The notes under the pieces are model-generated. The model saw only the letters and a program-made list of their open reading frames with translations, was not told the DNA's origin and made no database searches. A stretch of 64,000 bases of DNA from Microbacteriaceae bacterium. Its GTDB lineage: Bacteria > Actinomycetota > Actinomycetes > Actinomycetales > Microbacteriaceae. The position numbers were made by a program, and so were the translations under genes. Below, one piece after another: positions 26,561 through 35,930 of this stretch (the first letter of the stretch is position 1; each line of letters begins with the position of its first letter). The stretch is taken from positions 1 through 64,000 of the forward strand of contig JANXTR010000012.1 of NCBI GenBank assembly GCA_025352325.1, in the 5' to 3' direction.

Positions 26561-27247
26561 ATGATGGAGCTTGTGACCACCGACGCGGACGTTCCCACCC
26601 CTGCTCCCGCGCACGCGATGCCCGTCGCCGGGAGCCCCACGCTGATGGTCCTGCGACCCTCGCGCGCCGCCTACGCTCGCGCGTTCAAGGCCAATCTGTG
26701 GATCGCTGTCCCGCTGCTGGTCATCTCGGTGGTGCGGATCGGATTGAACCCGTGGCTGCTCCCTGTTTTCGTTGTGGTGCTCCTGCTCAGCTTCGGCGGG
26801 GTGATGCTCTACTTCCGCCGCGTGCGCGTCGAGTTCGGAGGCGGCGGGTACCGAGTCGTCGATCTGCTTGGCAGGACCCGCGCCTTCACCCCCGCCGAGG
26901 TGGGCACGCTCGTCACGGTCATCTCCCTCAACTCCGGCAGCACGGCGCCGCCCGCGCCTCAGCTGATCCTGACGCGATCGGACGGCAGCAAGCTGTTGCG
27001 CCTGCGCGGCCAGACCTGGGAGATCGAGCAGTTCGCCGCGCTCGCCGATGACTTGATCGTGCACGGCGTCGTCAACGACGCGATCGTCGCTCCGATCACG
27101 ACCGGCCAGTTGCGTCTGCGCTACCCGAAGGTCGTCGGCTGGTGGGAGGCGCATCCGATCGCCTTCGGCCTGATCGTCGGTCTCGGCGTCCTTTTCCTCA
27201 TGATCGTGATTGTGATCGCGGTCTTCCTCTCGACCGTGGCTGGCTAG
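26561..27247 (+). CDS. membrane protein with PH-like middle domain
   Basis: A 228-residue protein with a Pro/Ala-rich N-terminus and helices near residues 47-65 and 69-86. A bacterial PH-like beta domain spans about 90-185 (VRVEFGGGGYRVVDLLGR), and a final helix lies near 205-225. ATG 26561 leaves only 13 bases to the divergent phosphatase start, so the promoters must overlap; codons at 26564 or 26573 are possible. The gene is followed 10 bases later by ftsY. Function unknown. Confidence 0.78.
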   Translation: MMELVTTDADVPTPAPAHAMPVAGSPTLMVLRPSRAAYARAFKANLWIAVPLLVISVVRIGLNPWLLPVFVVVLLLSFGGVMLYFRRVRVEFGGGGYRVVDLLGRTRAFTPAEVGTLVTVISLNSGSTAPPAPQLILTRSDGSKLLRLRGQTWEIEQFAALADDLIVHGVVNDAIVAPITTGQLRLRYPKVVGWWEAHPIAFGLIVGLGVLFLMIVIVIAVFLSTVAG

Positions 27248-27257
27248 GCTCACCCGC

Positions 27258-28172
27258 ATGGCTGGATTCGGTACGTCGTCGTCGTCGTCGTCGTCGGGTG
27301 CGGCGCGCACACCCTGGTCGCTCGGCGGTGCGCTGCGCGGCATGTTCGCGCGTAAGAGCATCGACGACGACACCTGGATCGAGCTCGAGGACGCACTGCT
27401 CGGCGCCGACTTCGGGCCGGATGTCACCGACGCGATCGTCGAGCAGCTGCGCGACAAGGTGGCAAAGTTCAAGACGACCGACCCCGCCGACCTGCAGCGG
27501 ATGCTTCGCGAGGTCATCGAGGAACGTCTCGAACGCCTCGACTCGACCCTCACCCTCAGCAATCGCCCGGCGGTGGTGCTCGTCGTCGGAGTGAACGGCG
27601 TCGGCAAGACGACGACGATCGGCAAGTTGGCCAAGTTCCTGACGAACTATGGGCGCTCCGTGCTCGTGGGCGCGGCCGACACCTTCCGCGCGGCGGCGGT
27701 CGAGCAGGTGGCGACGTGGGCCGAGCGGGCGGGGGCGCAGGTCGTGCGGCCGCAGCATCCGGGTCAGGATCCGGCGTCCGTCGCATTCCAGACCGTGCAG
27801 AAGGCCATCGACGACGGCATCGAGATCGTCCTCATCGACACCGCCGGGCGTTTGCAGACCAAGAGCGGGCTGATGGACGAGCTCAGCAAGGTGCGCCGCG
27901 TCGTCGAGAAGCTGGCCCCGATCGCCGAGGTGCTGCTGGTGCTCGACGCGACCACGGGTCAGAACGGCCTCGCGCAGGCGGAGGCCTTCATCGAACACGC
28001 CGGGGTCACCGGTCTGGTGCTCACCAAACTCGACGGCTCGGCGAAGGGCGGTTTTGTGCTCGCCGTGCAGGAGCGCACCGGCATCCCGATCAAGCTGGTC
28101 GGTCAGGGCGAGGGCATCGGCGACCTGACGGGCTTCACGGCCCGGGTCTTCGCCGCTCAACTCGTGAACTGA
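27258..28172 (+). CDS. ftsY: signal recognition particle receptor FtsY
   Basis: A 304-residue SRP GTPase that docks ribosome-SRP complexes at the membrane. It has the N domain (about 20-90) and G domain with GVNGVGKTTTIGKLA, DTAGR, TKLDGSAKGG and the closing GxGE loop. The acidic A domain is almost absent, replaced by a Ser run near the N-terminus. TAGGCT lies 7 bases before ATG, suggesting a leaderless message. The partner ffh follows 1 kb downstream. Confidence 0.96.
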   Translation: MAGFGTSSSSSSSGAARTPWSLGGALRGMFARKSIDDDTWIELEDALLGADFGPDVTDAIVEQLRDKVAKFKTTDPADLQRMLREVIEERLERLDSTLTLSNRPAVVLVVGVNGVGKTTTIGKLAKFLTNYGRSVLVGAADTFRAAAVEQVATWAERAGAQVVRPQHPGQDPASVAFQTVQKAIDDGIEIVLIDTAGRLQTKSGLMDELSKVRRVVEKLAPIAEVLLVLDATTGQNGLAQAEAFIEHAGVTGLVLTKLDGSAKGGFVLAVQERTGIPIKLVGQGEGIGDLTGFTARVFAAQLVN

Positions 28173-28173
28173 G

Positions 28174-28695
28174 CTACGGCGGCTGCGCGGCGGAGTGCCG
28201 CCGCGCGAGCTCCTGGTACTGCGCCGCGTTGACCCGCACTCGCTCGCGCCCGGCCCCGTCCAGCTCACCACGCACCTTCGCTGGAACCCCGGCCGCCAGC
28301 ATCCCGCTCGGGATCTCCTGCCCCTCGAGCACGAGCGCCCCCGCCGCCACGAAAGCGCCGGCCCGGATGACCGAGTGGTTCAGCAGCGTCGCGCCCATGC
28401 CGATCAGGCAGCCGTCCTCGATGGTCGTCCCGTGGATGATCGCACCGTGCCCAATGCCGACGCCCGCTCCGATCGTGGTCGGGGTGCCGGAATCCACGTG
28501 CACGACGCTGTTGTCCTGGAGGTTGCTTCCCTCGCCAAGCACGATCGCGTCCATGTCGGCGCGCAGCACGCAGCCGTACCAGACGCTCGCGTTTGCCTCG
28601 ATCCGCACCCGCCCGATCAGCGTCGCATTCGGGGCCACCCAGGCCGACGGGTGGATCTCGGGAACGTGACCGTCGAACGGGATCAGCAGTGCCAT
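28174..28695 (-). CDS. gamma-class carbonic anhydrase-like hexapeptide protein
   Basis: A 173-residue left-handed beta-helix protein with many hexapeptide turns. The three zinc histidines are visible in NSVVHVD and IGHGAIIHG. The family hydrates CO2 or acts as an acyltransferase-like relative (PaaY/CaiE types). It is convergent with ftsY, the stops lying one base apart. A TAGGGT box lies 6 bases upstream of its ATG, back to back with the TAGGCT box of the next gene. Confidence 0.9.
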   Translation of the reverse strand: MALLIPFDGHVPEIHPSAWVAPNATLIGRVRIEANASVWYGCVLRADMDAIVLGEGSNLQDNSVVHVDSGTPTTIGAGVGIGHGAIIHGTTIEDGCLIGMGATLLNHSVIRAGAFVAAGALVLEGQEIPSGMLAAGVPAKVRGELDGAGRERVRVNAAQYQELARRHSAAQPP

Positions 28696-28731
28696 CCACC
28701 GACCCTATCTAGCCCTGGCTAGGCTGTGCTC

Positions 28732-29094
28732 ATGTCCAGTACCGATCCGCTCGCCGCCAGCGATCAGGCCGTCGAGGATGCCGGCAAGTCCACCAAGAAG
28801 AAGCGCTCCCCGCTGCTGTCGCTGCTGGCCATCGCGCTGGCCATCGTGGGCGGCTTCCTGAGCGGCTGGAGCTTCCTCACCGGGCTCTCGTACCTGCTCG
28901 ACCCGAAGACCACGCACAGCTCGCTCTACATCGCACTGTTCTTCGTCGGCCTCGGAATCGTCATCGTCGGCATCGTGTTCGCGCTGGTCGGCATCATCCG
29001 CCGCGCGCACCTGACACTCTCGCTGATCGCTTTGGTGCTCTCGATGCTGCCGTCGTTCGTGGTGCTCGTCATCGCGGCGCTGCTGTTCCTGTAG
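28732..29094 (+). CDS. small membrane protein, two or three helices
   Basis: A 120-residue protein with a charged N-terminus (about 25 residues, STKKKRSP) then hydrophobic helices near residues 27-47, 63-85 and 92-118. ATG 28732 is preferred to GTG 28726, since TAGGCT ends 6 bases before it. No named family is recognised. It precedes ffh by 38 bases but ffh has its own -10-like box. Confidence 0.75.
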   Translation: MSSTDPLAASDQAVEDAGKSTKKKRSPLLSLLAIALAIVGGFLSGWSFLTGLSYLLDPKTTHSSLYIALFFVGLGIVIVGIVFALVGIIRRAHLTLSLIALVLSMLPSFVVLVIAALLFL

Positions 29095-29132
29095 CGGCAT
29101 CCGCAGCAGCCCTGCCTTAAGCTGGTAGCACC

Positions 29133-30689
29133 ATGGCCACCTTCGAAAACCTCTCGGATCGCCTCACCGCGACCTTCCGCAACCTGCGCGGCAAGGGCAA
29201 GCTCACCCCCGCTGACATCGACGGCACGGTCCGTGAGATCCGCCGCGCGCTGCTCGAGGCAGATGTCGCGCTCGAGGTCGTCAAGGAGTTCACCGGCAAG
29301 GTGCGCGAGCGCGCCCTCGGCGACGAGGTCAACAAGGCGCTGAACCCTGCCCAGCAGGTCGTGCAGATCGTCAACGAAGAACTCGTCACGATCCTCGGCG
29401 GCCAGCAGCGTCGTCTCGAGTTCGCCAAGAAGCCGCCGACCGTCATCATGCTCGCGGGTCTGCAGGGCGCCGGTAAGACGACCCTGGCCGGCAAGCTCGC
29501 GAAGTGGCTCGTCAAGGAGGGGCACACCCCGCTGCTCGTCGCGGCCGACCTCCAGCGCCCGCAGGCCGTGCAGCAGCTACAGGTCGTCGGCGGCCAGGCC
29601 GGCGTTCCGGTGTTCGCACCGGAGCCTGGCAACGGCGTCGGCAATCCGGTCAAGGTCGCCAAGGAGGGCGTGAAGGAGGCCGAGCGCAAGCAGTACGACA
29701 CGGTCATCGTCGACACCGCGGGCCGCCTGGGCATCGACTCCGAGCTGATGAAGCAGGCCTCCGACATCCGCAAGGCCATCGATCCTGACGAGGTGCTGTT
29801 CGTCATCGACGCGATGATTGGGCAGGACGCGGTCACCACAGCGCGCGCCTTCCAGGACGGCGTGGACTTCACCGGCGTCGTGCTTACCAAGCTCGATGGC
29901 GACGCCCGCGGTGGTGCGGCTCTCTCGGTCGCCTCCGTCACGGGCCGCCCGATCATGTTCGCGTCCACGGGCGAGACGCTCGACGACTTCGAGCCGTTCT
30001 ACCCGGATCGCATGGCGAGCCGCATCCTCGACCTCGGCGACATCCTCACCCTCATCGAGCAGGCGCAGTCTGCCTTCGATGAGGACGAGGCCGCCAAGGT
30101 CGCCGAGAAGTTCGCGACAGACAGCTTCACCCTCGACGACTTCCTCAAGCAGATGCAGCAGCTCAAGAACATGGGCTCGATCAAGGGGATGCTCGGCATG
30201 CTGCCGGGCGCCCGCGGCATGCGCGAGCAGCTCGACAACTTCGACGAGCGCGAGATCACCCGCACTGAGGCGATCATCCAGTCGATGACCCTGCGCGAGC
30301 GCACCACCCCGAAGCTGCTCAACGGATCGCGTCGGGTGCGCATCGCGCGCGGCTCCGGCGCCACCGTGACCGACGTCAACCAGCTGGTCGCCCGCTTCGA
30401 GCAGGCCTCCAAGATGATGAAGACCGTCGCCAAGGGCGGCGTGCCGCAGGTGCCGGGCATGGGGCCGATCCCGGGGGCCAGCTACGGCGGCAAGAAGAAG
30501 GCCGGCGCGCAGAAGAAGGGCTCGCGCTCGGGCAATCCGGCCAAGCGCGCGGCCGAGAATGCGGCGCTGGTGCAGGGCGGTGCGCCCGCGGCGGCGGCAG
30601 GCTCCGGTTTCGGTCTCGGGGGAGCAGCGAAAGCCGGCGGCCCGAGCGAGGTAGAGCTCAACTCGCTGCAGAAGTTCCTCGGACGGTAG
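29133..30689 (+). CDS. ffh: signal recognition particle protein Ffh
   Basis: A 518-residue SRP GTPase that binds 4.5S RNA and signal peptides. It has the N domain, a G domain with GLQGAGKTTLAGKLA, DTAGRLGID and TKLDGDARGGAAL, then a methionine-rich M domain (LKQMQQLKNMGSIKGMLGML). A basic and Gly/Ala-rich tail extends beyond the usual end. TAAGCT lies 9 bases before the ATG. No 4.5S RNA gene was recognised nearby. Confidence 0.97.
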   Translation: MATFENLSDRLTATFRNLRGKGKLTPADIDGTVREIRRALLEADVALEVVKEFTGKVRERALGDEVNKALNPAQQVVQIVNEELVTILGGQQRRLEFAKKPPTVIMLAGLQGAGKTTLAGKLAKWLVKEGHTPLLVAADLQRPQAVQQLQVVGGQAGVPVFAPEPGNGVGNPVKVAKEGVKEAERKQYDTVIVDTAGRLGIDSELMKQASDIRKAIDPDEVLFVIDAMIGQDAVTTARAFQDGVDFTGVVLTKLDGDARGGAALSVASVTGRPIMFASTGETLDDFEPFYPDRMASRILDLGDILTLIEQAQSAFDEDEAAKVAEKFATDSFTLDDFLKQMQQLKNMGSIKGMLGMLPGARGMREQLDNFDEREITRTEAIIQSMTLRERTTPKLLNGSRRVRIARGSGATVTDVNQLVARFEQASKMMKTVAKGGVPQVPGMGPIPGASYGGKKKAGAQKKGSRSGNPAKRAAENAALVQGGAPAAAAGSGFGLGGAAKAGGPSEVELNSLQKFLGR

Positions 30690-30717
30690 GGCCGCTCGAG
30701 CGACTTAGCCTGGTCGC

Positions 30718-31533
30718 ATGACTTCTCGTAGCGATCGTCCCATCCGCGTCGGCGTCCAGGTCGCGCCCCAGCACGCCCTCTACCCGTCGATCCGCGAGAC
30801 GGTGCGGCGGCTCGAGGATCTCGGCGTCGACATCGTCTTCAACTGGGACCACTTCTACCCGCTCTCGGGCGATCCCGCGGGCCTGCACTACGAGTCCTGG
30901 ACCATGCTCGCCGCCATCGCCGAGCAGACCTCGCGCATCGAGTTCGGGCCGCTCGTCAACTGCAACAGCTACCGCAACCCCGACCTGCAGGCCGACATGG
31001 CGCGCACCATCGACCACATCAGCGCTCACTCCGGCAGCGCGGGTCGCTTCATCTTCGGCACCGGCTCGGGCTGGTTCCAGCGGGACTACGACGAGTACGG
31101 CTACGAGTTCGGCACGGTCGGGTCACGGCTCGACGCGCTGGCGGTGGATGTGCCGCGCATCCGTGCCCGGTGGGAGAAGCTGAACCCGGCGCCGACCCGC
31201 AGGATCCCGATCCTGATCGGCGGCGGGGGAGAGCGCAAGACGCTCAAGATCGTCGCCGAGCACGCGGACATCTGGCACAGTTTCTCAGACACCGAGACCC
31301 TCGTGCGCAAGCTCGGCGTGCTTGACAACTGGTGCGCGGAGGTCGGCCGTGACCCGCAGGAGATCGAACTCTCGTCGCACGTCGGCGAGCGTACGACGGG
31401 CGTCATCGACTTCGAGACCCTGGATGCCCAGCTCGAGATCGGCGTGCGGCTGTTCGAGATCTCGACCACCGGGCCGGACTATCCGCTCGAGCACATCACC
31501 GAACTGCTGAAGTGGCGGGACTCGCAGAGCTGA
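30718..31533 (+). CDS. LLM-class F420-dependent oxidoreductase
   Basis: A 271-residue luciferase-like protein of the actinobacterial F420 group. It begins RVGVQVAPQHALYPSIRET, with GVDIVFNWDHFYPL, RFIFGTGSGWFQRDYDEYG and PILIGGGGERKTL, the last typical for phosphate/F420 binding loops. Length is at the short end for LLM enzymes. TAGCCT lies 6 bases before ATG. It is convergent with the VanZ-like gene (3-base gap). Substrate unknown; not near any catabolic gene. Confidence 0.88.
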   Translation: MTSRSDRPIRVGVQVAPQHALYPSIRETVRRLEDLGVDIVFNWDHFYPLSGDPAGLHYESWTMLAAIAEQTSRIEFGPLVNCNSYRNPDLQADMARTIDHISAHSGSAGRFIFGTGSGWFQRDYDEYGYEFGTVGSRLDALAVDVPRIRARWEKLNPAPTRRIPILIGGGGERKTLKIVAEHADIWHSFSDTETLVRKLGVLDNWCAEVGRDPQEIELSSHVGERTTGVIDFETLDAQLEIGVRLFEISTTGPDYPLEHITELLKWRDSQS

Positions 31534-31536
31534 CGC

Positions 31537-31974
31537 TCAGCTTGCGGTCGCCGGTCTACTGATACGCCGGACGACCATCACGACCATCACGATCACCACG
31601 CCGATGACGGTGCCGGTGGTGTTCGCGAGGACATCGTTCCAGGTGGCGAAGCGTGCCGGAAGAAACAGCAGCTGACTCAACTCGATCGCGCAGGACACGA
31701 GTGCGCCGATCGGGATGGCGAGCAGTTGAATGCGGCGTGGCAGCAGAAGACAAATGAGTATTCCGATGGGCACGAAGAAGGCGATGTTTGCGCCGAACTC
31801 GAGCGCGTTGTAGCCGAAGCTTGACGGGATGCCGTCTCGGTGGAGGAAGGCGAGGGCGTCCGCGATCTGGCGACGGATTCCGCCATCGACCGGGGTCGGC
31901 CACAGACCGACGACGAGAGCGCCGCTCAGGTAGATCGACGCGGCGGCGACGATCCAAGTTCGGCTACGTGTCAT
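31537..31974 (-). CDS. VanZ-like membrane protein
   Basis: A 145-residue protein with four hydrophobic helices and the VanZ-family pattern around NALEFGANIAFFVPIGIL and LSQLLFLPARFATWNDVLAN. VanZ-like proteins affect glycopeptide or lipoglycopeptide susceptibility in some bacteria, but most members have no known role. It is a lone gene on the minus strand between core genes. Confidence 0.85.
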   Translation of the reverse strand: MTRSRTWIVAAASIYLSGALVVGLWPTPVDGGIRRQIADALAFLHRDGIPSSFGYNALEFGANIAFFVPIGILICLLLPRRIQLLAIPIGALVSCAIELSQLLFLPARFATWNDVLANTTGTVIGVVIVMVVMVVRRISRPATAS

Positions 31975-32087
31975 CAGGGCAGTCTAGGTGGGGGCTTCTG
32001 ACGAAAACCTCAGGACGTGGCGGGAACCGCGGCAGCGATGACCGGAATGCGCTCTCGCTAGTCGGCGGTCCGCCCTACCGTGAGGGG

Positions 32088-33044
32088 ATGAGTTCCTTGC
32101 CCCCCGACTCGACGCCCCGGTCACGCGCGCTGCTGCTCGGCGCGATCGTGTTCACCCTGGTGGCCTGGGCGAGCGCCTTCGTCGTGATCCGCGGCGTCGC
32201 GCCGCACGTGCCGGGAGGCGCGCTGGCGCTCGGTCGGCTTGGAGTCGGCACCGTCGCGCTCGGCATCATCGCGCTAGTGCGGCACCGCTGGCTCGCGCCG
32301 AGCCGACGCGAGTGGATCCAGATCGTCGTCTACGGCGTGGCTTGGTTCGGCGCGTACAACGTGACGCTCAACCTGGCGGAGCGCAGCCTGGATGCCGGGA
32401 CGACGGCCATGATCGTCAACATCGGCCCCATCCTGATCGCGCTCGGCGCCGGAGCGTTCCTGGGCGAGGGCATTCCGAAGTGGCTCGCGATCGGGGCAGG
32501 GGTCGCCTTCCTCGGTGTCGTGCTGATCGGGCTCGCCACCTCGCTGACGAGCGCGACGGGCATCGATCCCGTCGGCGTCATCTGGTCGCTGGTCGCGGCG
32601 GTCACCTACGCGACGGGCGTACTCGTGCAGAAGCCCGCGATCCGCCGCCTCCCCGCGGGGCAGGTGACGTTCCTCGGATGCGCGATCGGTATGGTCGCCT
32701 GCCTCCCGTTCTCCGGGCAGCTGGCCTCGTCTCTCGCGGCGTCCCCGGTTGCGGCCGTCCTCGGAGTCGTCTACCTCGGCATCGTCCCGACCGCGCTCGG
32801 CTTCTCGACCTGGGCCTACGCGCTGCAGCGCACCCCCGCCGGTCGGCTGAGCATCTCGACCTACATCGTGCCGCCGCTAGCGATCGTGATGGGACTCCTC
32901 GTCTTCGGCGAGATCCCGGTGCCGCTGGCGATCGTCGGCGGGGTCGTGTGCCTGGCCGGGGTCGCCGTGAGTCGGCGCCGCAGCGGGCCGTGGGCATCCA
33001 TTCCGGTCGCCGTTACCGCGAACGCGGAAAATCTGCCAGAATAG
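32088..33044 (+). CDS. EamA/DMT-family transporter
   Basis: A 318-residue membrane protein with ten helices arranged as two EamA repeats; the first starts [14 protein letters not shown] and the second at about residue 165. The family exports amino acids, nucleobases or other metabolites. TACCGT sits 6 bases before ATG 32088. Earlier in-frame codons exist but would overlap VanZ. The rpsP promoter region begins right after its stop. Confidence 0.88.
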   Translation: MSSLPPDSTPRSRALLLGAIVFTLVAWASAFVVIRGVAPHVPGGALALGRLGVGTVALGIIALVRHRWLAPSRREWIQIVVYGVAWFGAYNVTLNLAERSLDAGTTAMIVNIGPILIALGAGAFLGEGIPKWLAIGAGVAFLGVVLIGLATSLTSATGIDPVGVIWSLVAAVTYATGVLVQKPAIRRLPAGQVTFLGCAIGMVACLPFSGQLASSLAASPVAAVLGVVYLGIVPTALGFSTWAYALQRTPAGRLSISTYIVPPLAIVMGLLVFGEIPVPLAIVGGVVCLAGVAVSRRRSGPWASIPVAVTANAENLPE

Positions 33045-33198
33045 CGTGTTGGGTCTCCAGCGTCCGACCCTCTATCAGACGCGGAAACCCCCTCTAGAGC
33101 TTTCTGCCGCGTGTGCCCCACGCACACGGTCGCAGTTCGAACCTTCCACACACAATGCGGGCAGCGCCAAAGCGCCCGCGAGATCCAGGAGTTATTTC

Positions 33199-33852
33199 GT
33201 GGCTGTCAAGATCCGCCTCAAGCGCCTCGGCAAGATCCGTGCCCCCTACTACCGCATCGTCGTCGCCGACTCGCGTACCAAGCGCGACGGTCGCGTCATC
33301 GAGGAGATCGGCAAGTACCACCCGACCGAGGAGCCATCGTTCATCGAGATCGACTCGGCGCGTGCCCAGTACTGGCTCGGCGTCGGCGCCCAGCCGACCG
33401 AGCAGGTCGCGGCCCTGCTGAAGCTCAGCGGTGACTGGGGAACCTTCAAGGGCGAGAAGGGTGCCAAGAGCACCATCCGCACGAAGGCCCAGCCCGAGCT
33501 GTTCGTTGCCGACGAGAAGAAGAAGCCGATTCTGAAGCCGAAGGCCGAGAAGAAGGTCGAGGCGCCCGTGGAGGCGCCCGTCGCCGAGGCCGCTCCGGTC
33601 GAGGATGCCGCTGTCGAGGCCGCTCCGGTCGACGATGTCGCTGTTGAGGCCGCGCCGGTCGAGGCCGCGCCAGCCGAGGCCGTCGTCGAGGCGCCCGCCG
33701 AGGCCGAGGTTGTCGAGACCCACGCTGCTGGGGCCGCTCCGGTCGAATCGCCTGCCGAGACTGTCACCCCCGCCGAGGACGCGGTCGACGAGGCCGAGGG
33801 TTCCGGGGCTGCTGCCGCCGAGGCGCCGGTCGCCGACGCCGACAAGGCCTAG
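33199..33852 (+). CDS. rpsP: 30S ribosomal protein S16 with long acidic tail
   Basis: A 217-residue protein; the first 80 or so residues are standard S16 ([20 protein letters not shown]). From about residue 115 an Ala/Glu/Val/Pro tail follows with a 10-residue motif [10 protein letters not shown] repeated imperfectly. S16 is commonly 80-165 residues, so this is at or beyond the long end. The tail is probably disordered. The GTG start follows AGGAG. khpA follows after 2 bases. Confidence 0.95.
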   Translation: MAVKIRLKRLGKIRAPYYRIVVADSRTKRDGRVIEEIGKYHPTEEPSFIEIDSARAQYWLGVGAQPTEQVAALLKLSGDWGTFKGEKGAKSTIRTKAQPELFVADEKKKPILKPKAEKKVEAPVEAPVAEAAPVEDAAVEAAPVDDVAVEAAPVEAAPAEAVVEAPAEAEVVETHAAGAAPVESPAETVTPAEDAVDEAEGSGAAAAEAPVADADKA

Positions 33853-33854
33853 TC

Positions 33855-34094
33855 ATGCTGGCATCCGCCGTCGAGCACCTGGTCAAGGGGATCGTCGATC
33901 ACCCGGACGAGGTGCAGGTCGGTTCCGCCAACTCGCCGCGCGGCGAGGTCATCGAGGTGCGCGTGCACCCGGACGACCTCGGTCGCGTGATCGGTCGATC
34001 CGGTCGCACCGCGAAGGCGCTCCGCACCCTGGTCACGGCGCTCGCCGACGGTCGGCGCGTGCGCGTCGATGTCGTCGACACCGACGAGGCGTGA
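33855..34094 (+). CDS. khpA: KH-domain RNA-binding protein KhpA
   Basis: A 79-residue single KH domain with the GxxG loop in RVIGRSGRTAKALRTL. KhpA binds RNA with KhpB/Jag and influences cell division and translation in other bacteria. It lies between rpsP and rimM, the usual place, and overlaps the rimM GTG by 4 bases. Confidence 0.93.
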   Translation: MLASAVEHLVKGIVDHPDEVQVGSANSPRGEVIEVRVHPDDLGRVIGRSGRTAKALRTLVTALADGRRVRVDVVDTDEA

Positions 34095-34738
34095 GCGAGC
34101 ATCCGGCTCCGCGTCAAACGGGCAGTCTCGAATCTGGCCGCGCGGGCAAGCAGCCGGGCGACCAGGTACGTGTCGGCCGGCTGACGAAGCCGCACGGGCT
34201 CAAGGGCGCGCTCAAGGTCGAGCTCTACACCGACGATCCCGACCGCCGTTTCACGCCGGGCGCGATCTTCGACCTGCAAGTTCCCACCTCGTCGCCGTGG
34301 CATGGCAAGACACTCGAGCTCATCGAGCTGCGGTTCTACAACGGCAGCCCCGTCGGATTCTTCGTGGGAGTCTCCGACCGCAGCGCGGCCGAGACCCTGG
34401 TCAAGGCGATCCTCTGGGTCGATCAGGATCCGACGCAGCTTCCCGAGGAGAGCGACGCCTGGTACGACTACCAGTTGGTCGGCCTGCGCGCCCTCCGCGA
34501 CGGCGTCGAAGTCGGACGCGTGGCCCGCGTCGAGCATTTTCCGGCCCAGGACCTGCTGGTCATCGCCACGGAGACCGGTGACGTGCTCGTCCCGTTTGTC
34601 GCGGCGATCGTCCCGGCCGTCGACATCGTCGCGGGAACCGTGACGCTGACCCCGCCCGCCGGGCTGTTCGAGGAACTCCCCGACGCGGATCCGGAGCCCG
34701 CTGCAGCTGCCGAGCCCTCCGCCGAGGCGCACGAATAG
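34091..34738 (+). CDS. rimM: ribosome maturation factor RimM
   Basis: A 215-residue factor that binds S19 and helps 16S rRNA processing. The RimM beta-barrel begins VRVGRLTKPHGLKGALKVEL near residue 30, and the PRC barrel covers about 115-190. An Asp/Ala/Glu-rich tail closes the protein. The GTG start overlaps khpA. trmD would normally follow directly, but here a minus-strand accessory gene and a G-rich array intervene. Confidence 0.93.
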   Translation: MSEHPAPRQTGSLESGRAGKQPGDQVRVGRLTKPHGLKGALKVELYTDDPDRRFTPGAIFDLQVPTSSPWHGKTLELIELRFYNGSPVGFFVGVSDRSAAETLVKAILWVDQDPTQLPEESDAWYDYQLVGLRALRDGVEVGRVARVEHFPAQDLLVIATETGDVLVPFVAAIVPAVDIVAGTVTLTPPAGLFEELPDADPEPAAAAEPSAEAHE

Positions 34739-34790
34739 AGCCATCGCGGGTCAACCGCAGGTGCGCAACGTCGGAGAATCTCACCCTCCA

Positions 34791-35636
34791 TCACCACCGA
34801 GGGATCCGCGGCTCAGCTTCTCCGACACCGTGCACGGACGTCCGCAGTCGCCCACGCCAGAGATGGTCTCTTCGGCGAACCACCGCCAGCACCTCGCGTT
34901 CGAAACCCTCCCATTCGTCGAGCACCCGCCAGTAGCCCGCCCGAAGCACGAGATATCCGAGCGCGACTCCGGCGCTGTCGCGGCGCCGGTCCTCCTCGCG
35001 TTGGTCCTTGGTCGAGTGCCATTGGTCCCCGTCGAGCTCGATGATCAGACGGTCACCGATCAGCAAATCGACCCGGCCGACGCCCCGGATCTTCACCTGC
35101 ACGTGCACCCGGAGGCCGAGCGATCTGAGCCGCAGCCGCGCCAGCGTTTCGATGCCTGACTCGCTCCGGCCGTCCGAGAGTTGCCAGATGCGGCGCCCCC
35201 TTGGGGTTGCCAAGAGCCACCGTGCCTGCGTCCGTGAGAACAGCTTGAGGTGCAGGGCGGAATCCAGTGCGCAGACGGCGCGCTCCACCGTCATGCACCG
35301 GGAGGCCATGAGGAGCGCGGTCGGGAGATCATCCATTCCTTGCTGTGACTGCCCGTCGCGACGATGAATGCGCGGCCCCGTCGCGTGGACACGCGCCGAT
35401 GGCCCCACTCGCACGTGGAGACCCTCATCCACGACCCAGATTCCGGAGAAGCTCAGCGCGCGCCCGCAGCTCACCGACCCGCCGCAACGGACCGCCGCGC
35501 GTACGTCGGGTGCGGTGTCGGGAGTGGCATACCAGCCGGGCCGAATCCGCACGAGATCACCCTCGAGGATGGCTCGCTCGATGTCGCGGCGACTGGCGCC
35601 GCCTTGTCTTAACTGTCGATAAGTCGCGATGGGCAT
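34791..35636 (-). CDS. AbiEi-like antitoxin N-domain fused to DUF559 nuclease-like domain
   Basis: A 281-residue protein. The N-terminal winged-helix-like stretch (IATYRQLRQGGASRRDIERA) and LVRIRPGWYA resemble type IV AbiEi antitoxins. The C-terminal half has the DUF559/Vsr-like core VDLLIGDRLIIELDGDQWHS followed by DRRRDSAGVALGYLVLRA. Such proteins are scattered orphans in actinobacteria with no proven role. It interrupts the rimM-trmD pairing on the opposite strand, with a G-rich tandem array upstream of its start, suggesting later insertion. No toxin partner is adjacent. Confidence 0.75.
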   Translation of the reverse strand: MPIATYRQLRQGGASRRDIERAILEGDLVRIRPGWYATPDTAPDVRAAVRCGGSVSCGRALSFSGIWVVDEGLHVRVGPSARVHATGPRIHRRDGQSQQGMDDLPTALLMASRCMTVERAVCALDSALHLKLFSRTQARWLLATPRGRRIWQLSDGRSESGIETLARLRLRSLGLRVHVQVKIRGVGRVDLLIGDRLIIELDGDQWHSTKDQREEDRRRDSAGVALGYLVLRAGYWRVLDEWEGFEREVLAVVRRRDHLWRGRLRTSVHGVGEAEPRIPRW

Positions 35637-35779
35637 GCCGCGAGGATGTGCCGGAAGCGCCGAGCTGGGAGCGCGCGCCTGTCGTTCTGGGGATAACGAG
35701 TTGGCCGCGAGCACGGTGTAGGAAAGATCCGCCCGACAAAGTTCACGGGGTCGTCGCTCCGCGATTCTTCCGACATGGT

Positions 35780-35886
35780 GCGCGGGAGGGGCGGGAAGCG
35801 CGGGAGGGGCGGGAAGCGCGGGAAGCGCGGGAGGGGGGGGAAGCGCGGGAGGGGCGGGAGGGATGGGAAGCGCGGGAGGGGCGGAG
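35780..35886 (+). repeat. G-rich 18-bp tandem array
   Basis: About five imperfect copies of an 18-base unit, GCGCGGGAGGGGCGGGAA, with one shortened (9 base) and one lengthened (27 base) unit. The plus strand has many runs of three or more G, so G-quadruplex formation is possible. It lies in the 294-base gap between the AbiEi/DUF559 start and trmD. The rest of that gap shows only the trmD TAGGCT box. Confidence 0.8.
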
Positions 35887-35918
35887 AACCGCAGACGTCG
35901 CAGCGCGTATCCGCTGGC

Positions 35919-35924
35919 TAGGCT
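35919..35924 (+). promoter_or_regulatory. -10-like box for leaderless trmD
   Basis: TAGGCT ends 6 bases before the trmD GTG at 35931, with no Shine-Dalgarno between. It gives trmD its own promoter, needed because the gene is cut off from rimM by the inserted minus-strand gene. Confidence 0.45.
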
Positions 35925-35930
35925 CGACGG

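Noticed and set aside
35780-35886. G-rich array as a CRISPR
   Set aside because: Units are 18 bases, contiguous and lack spacers; no cas genes are present.
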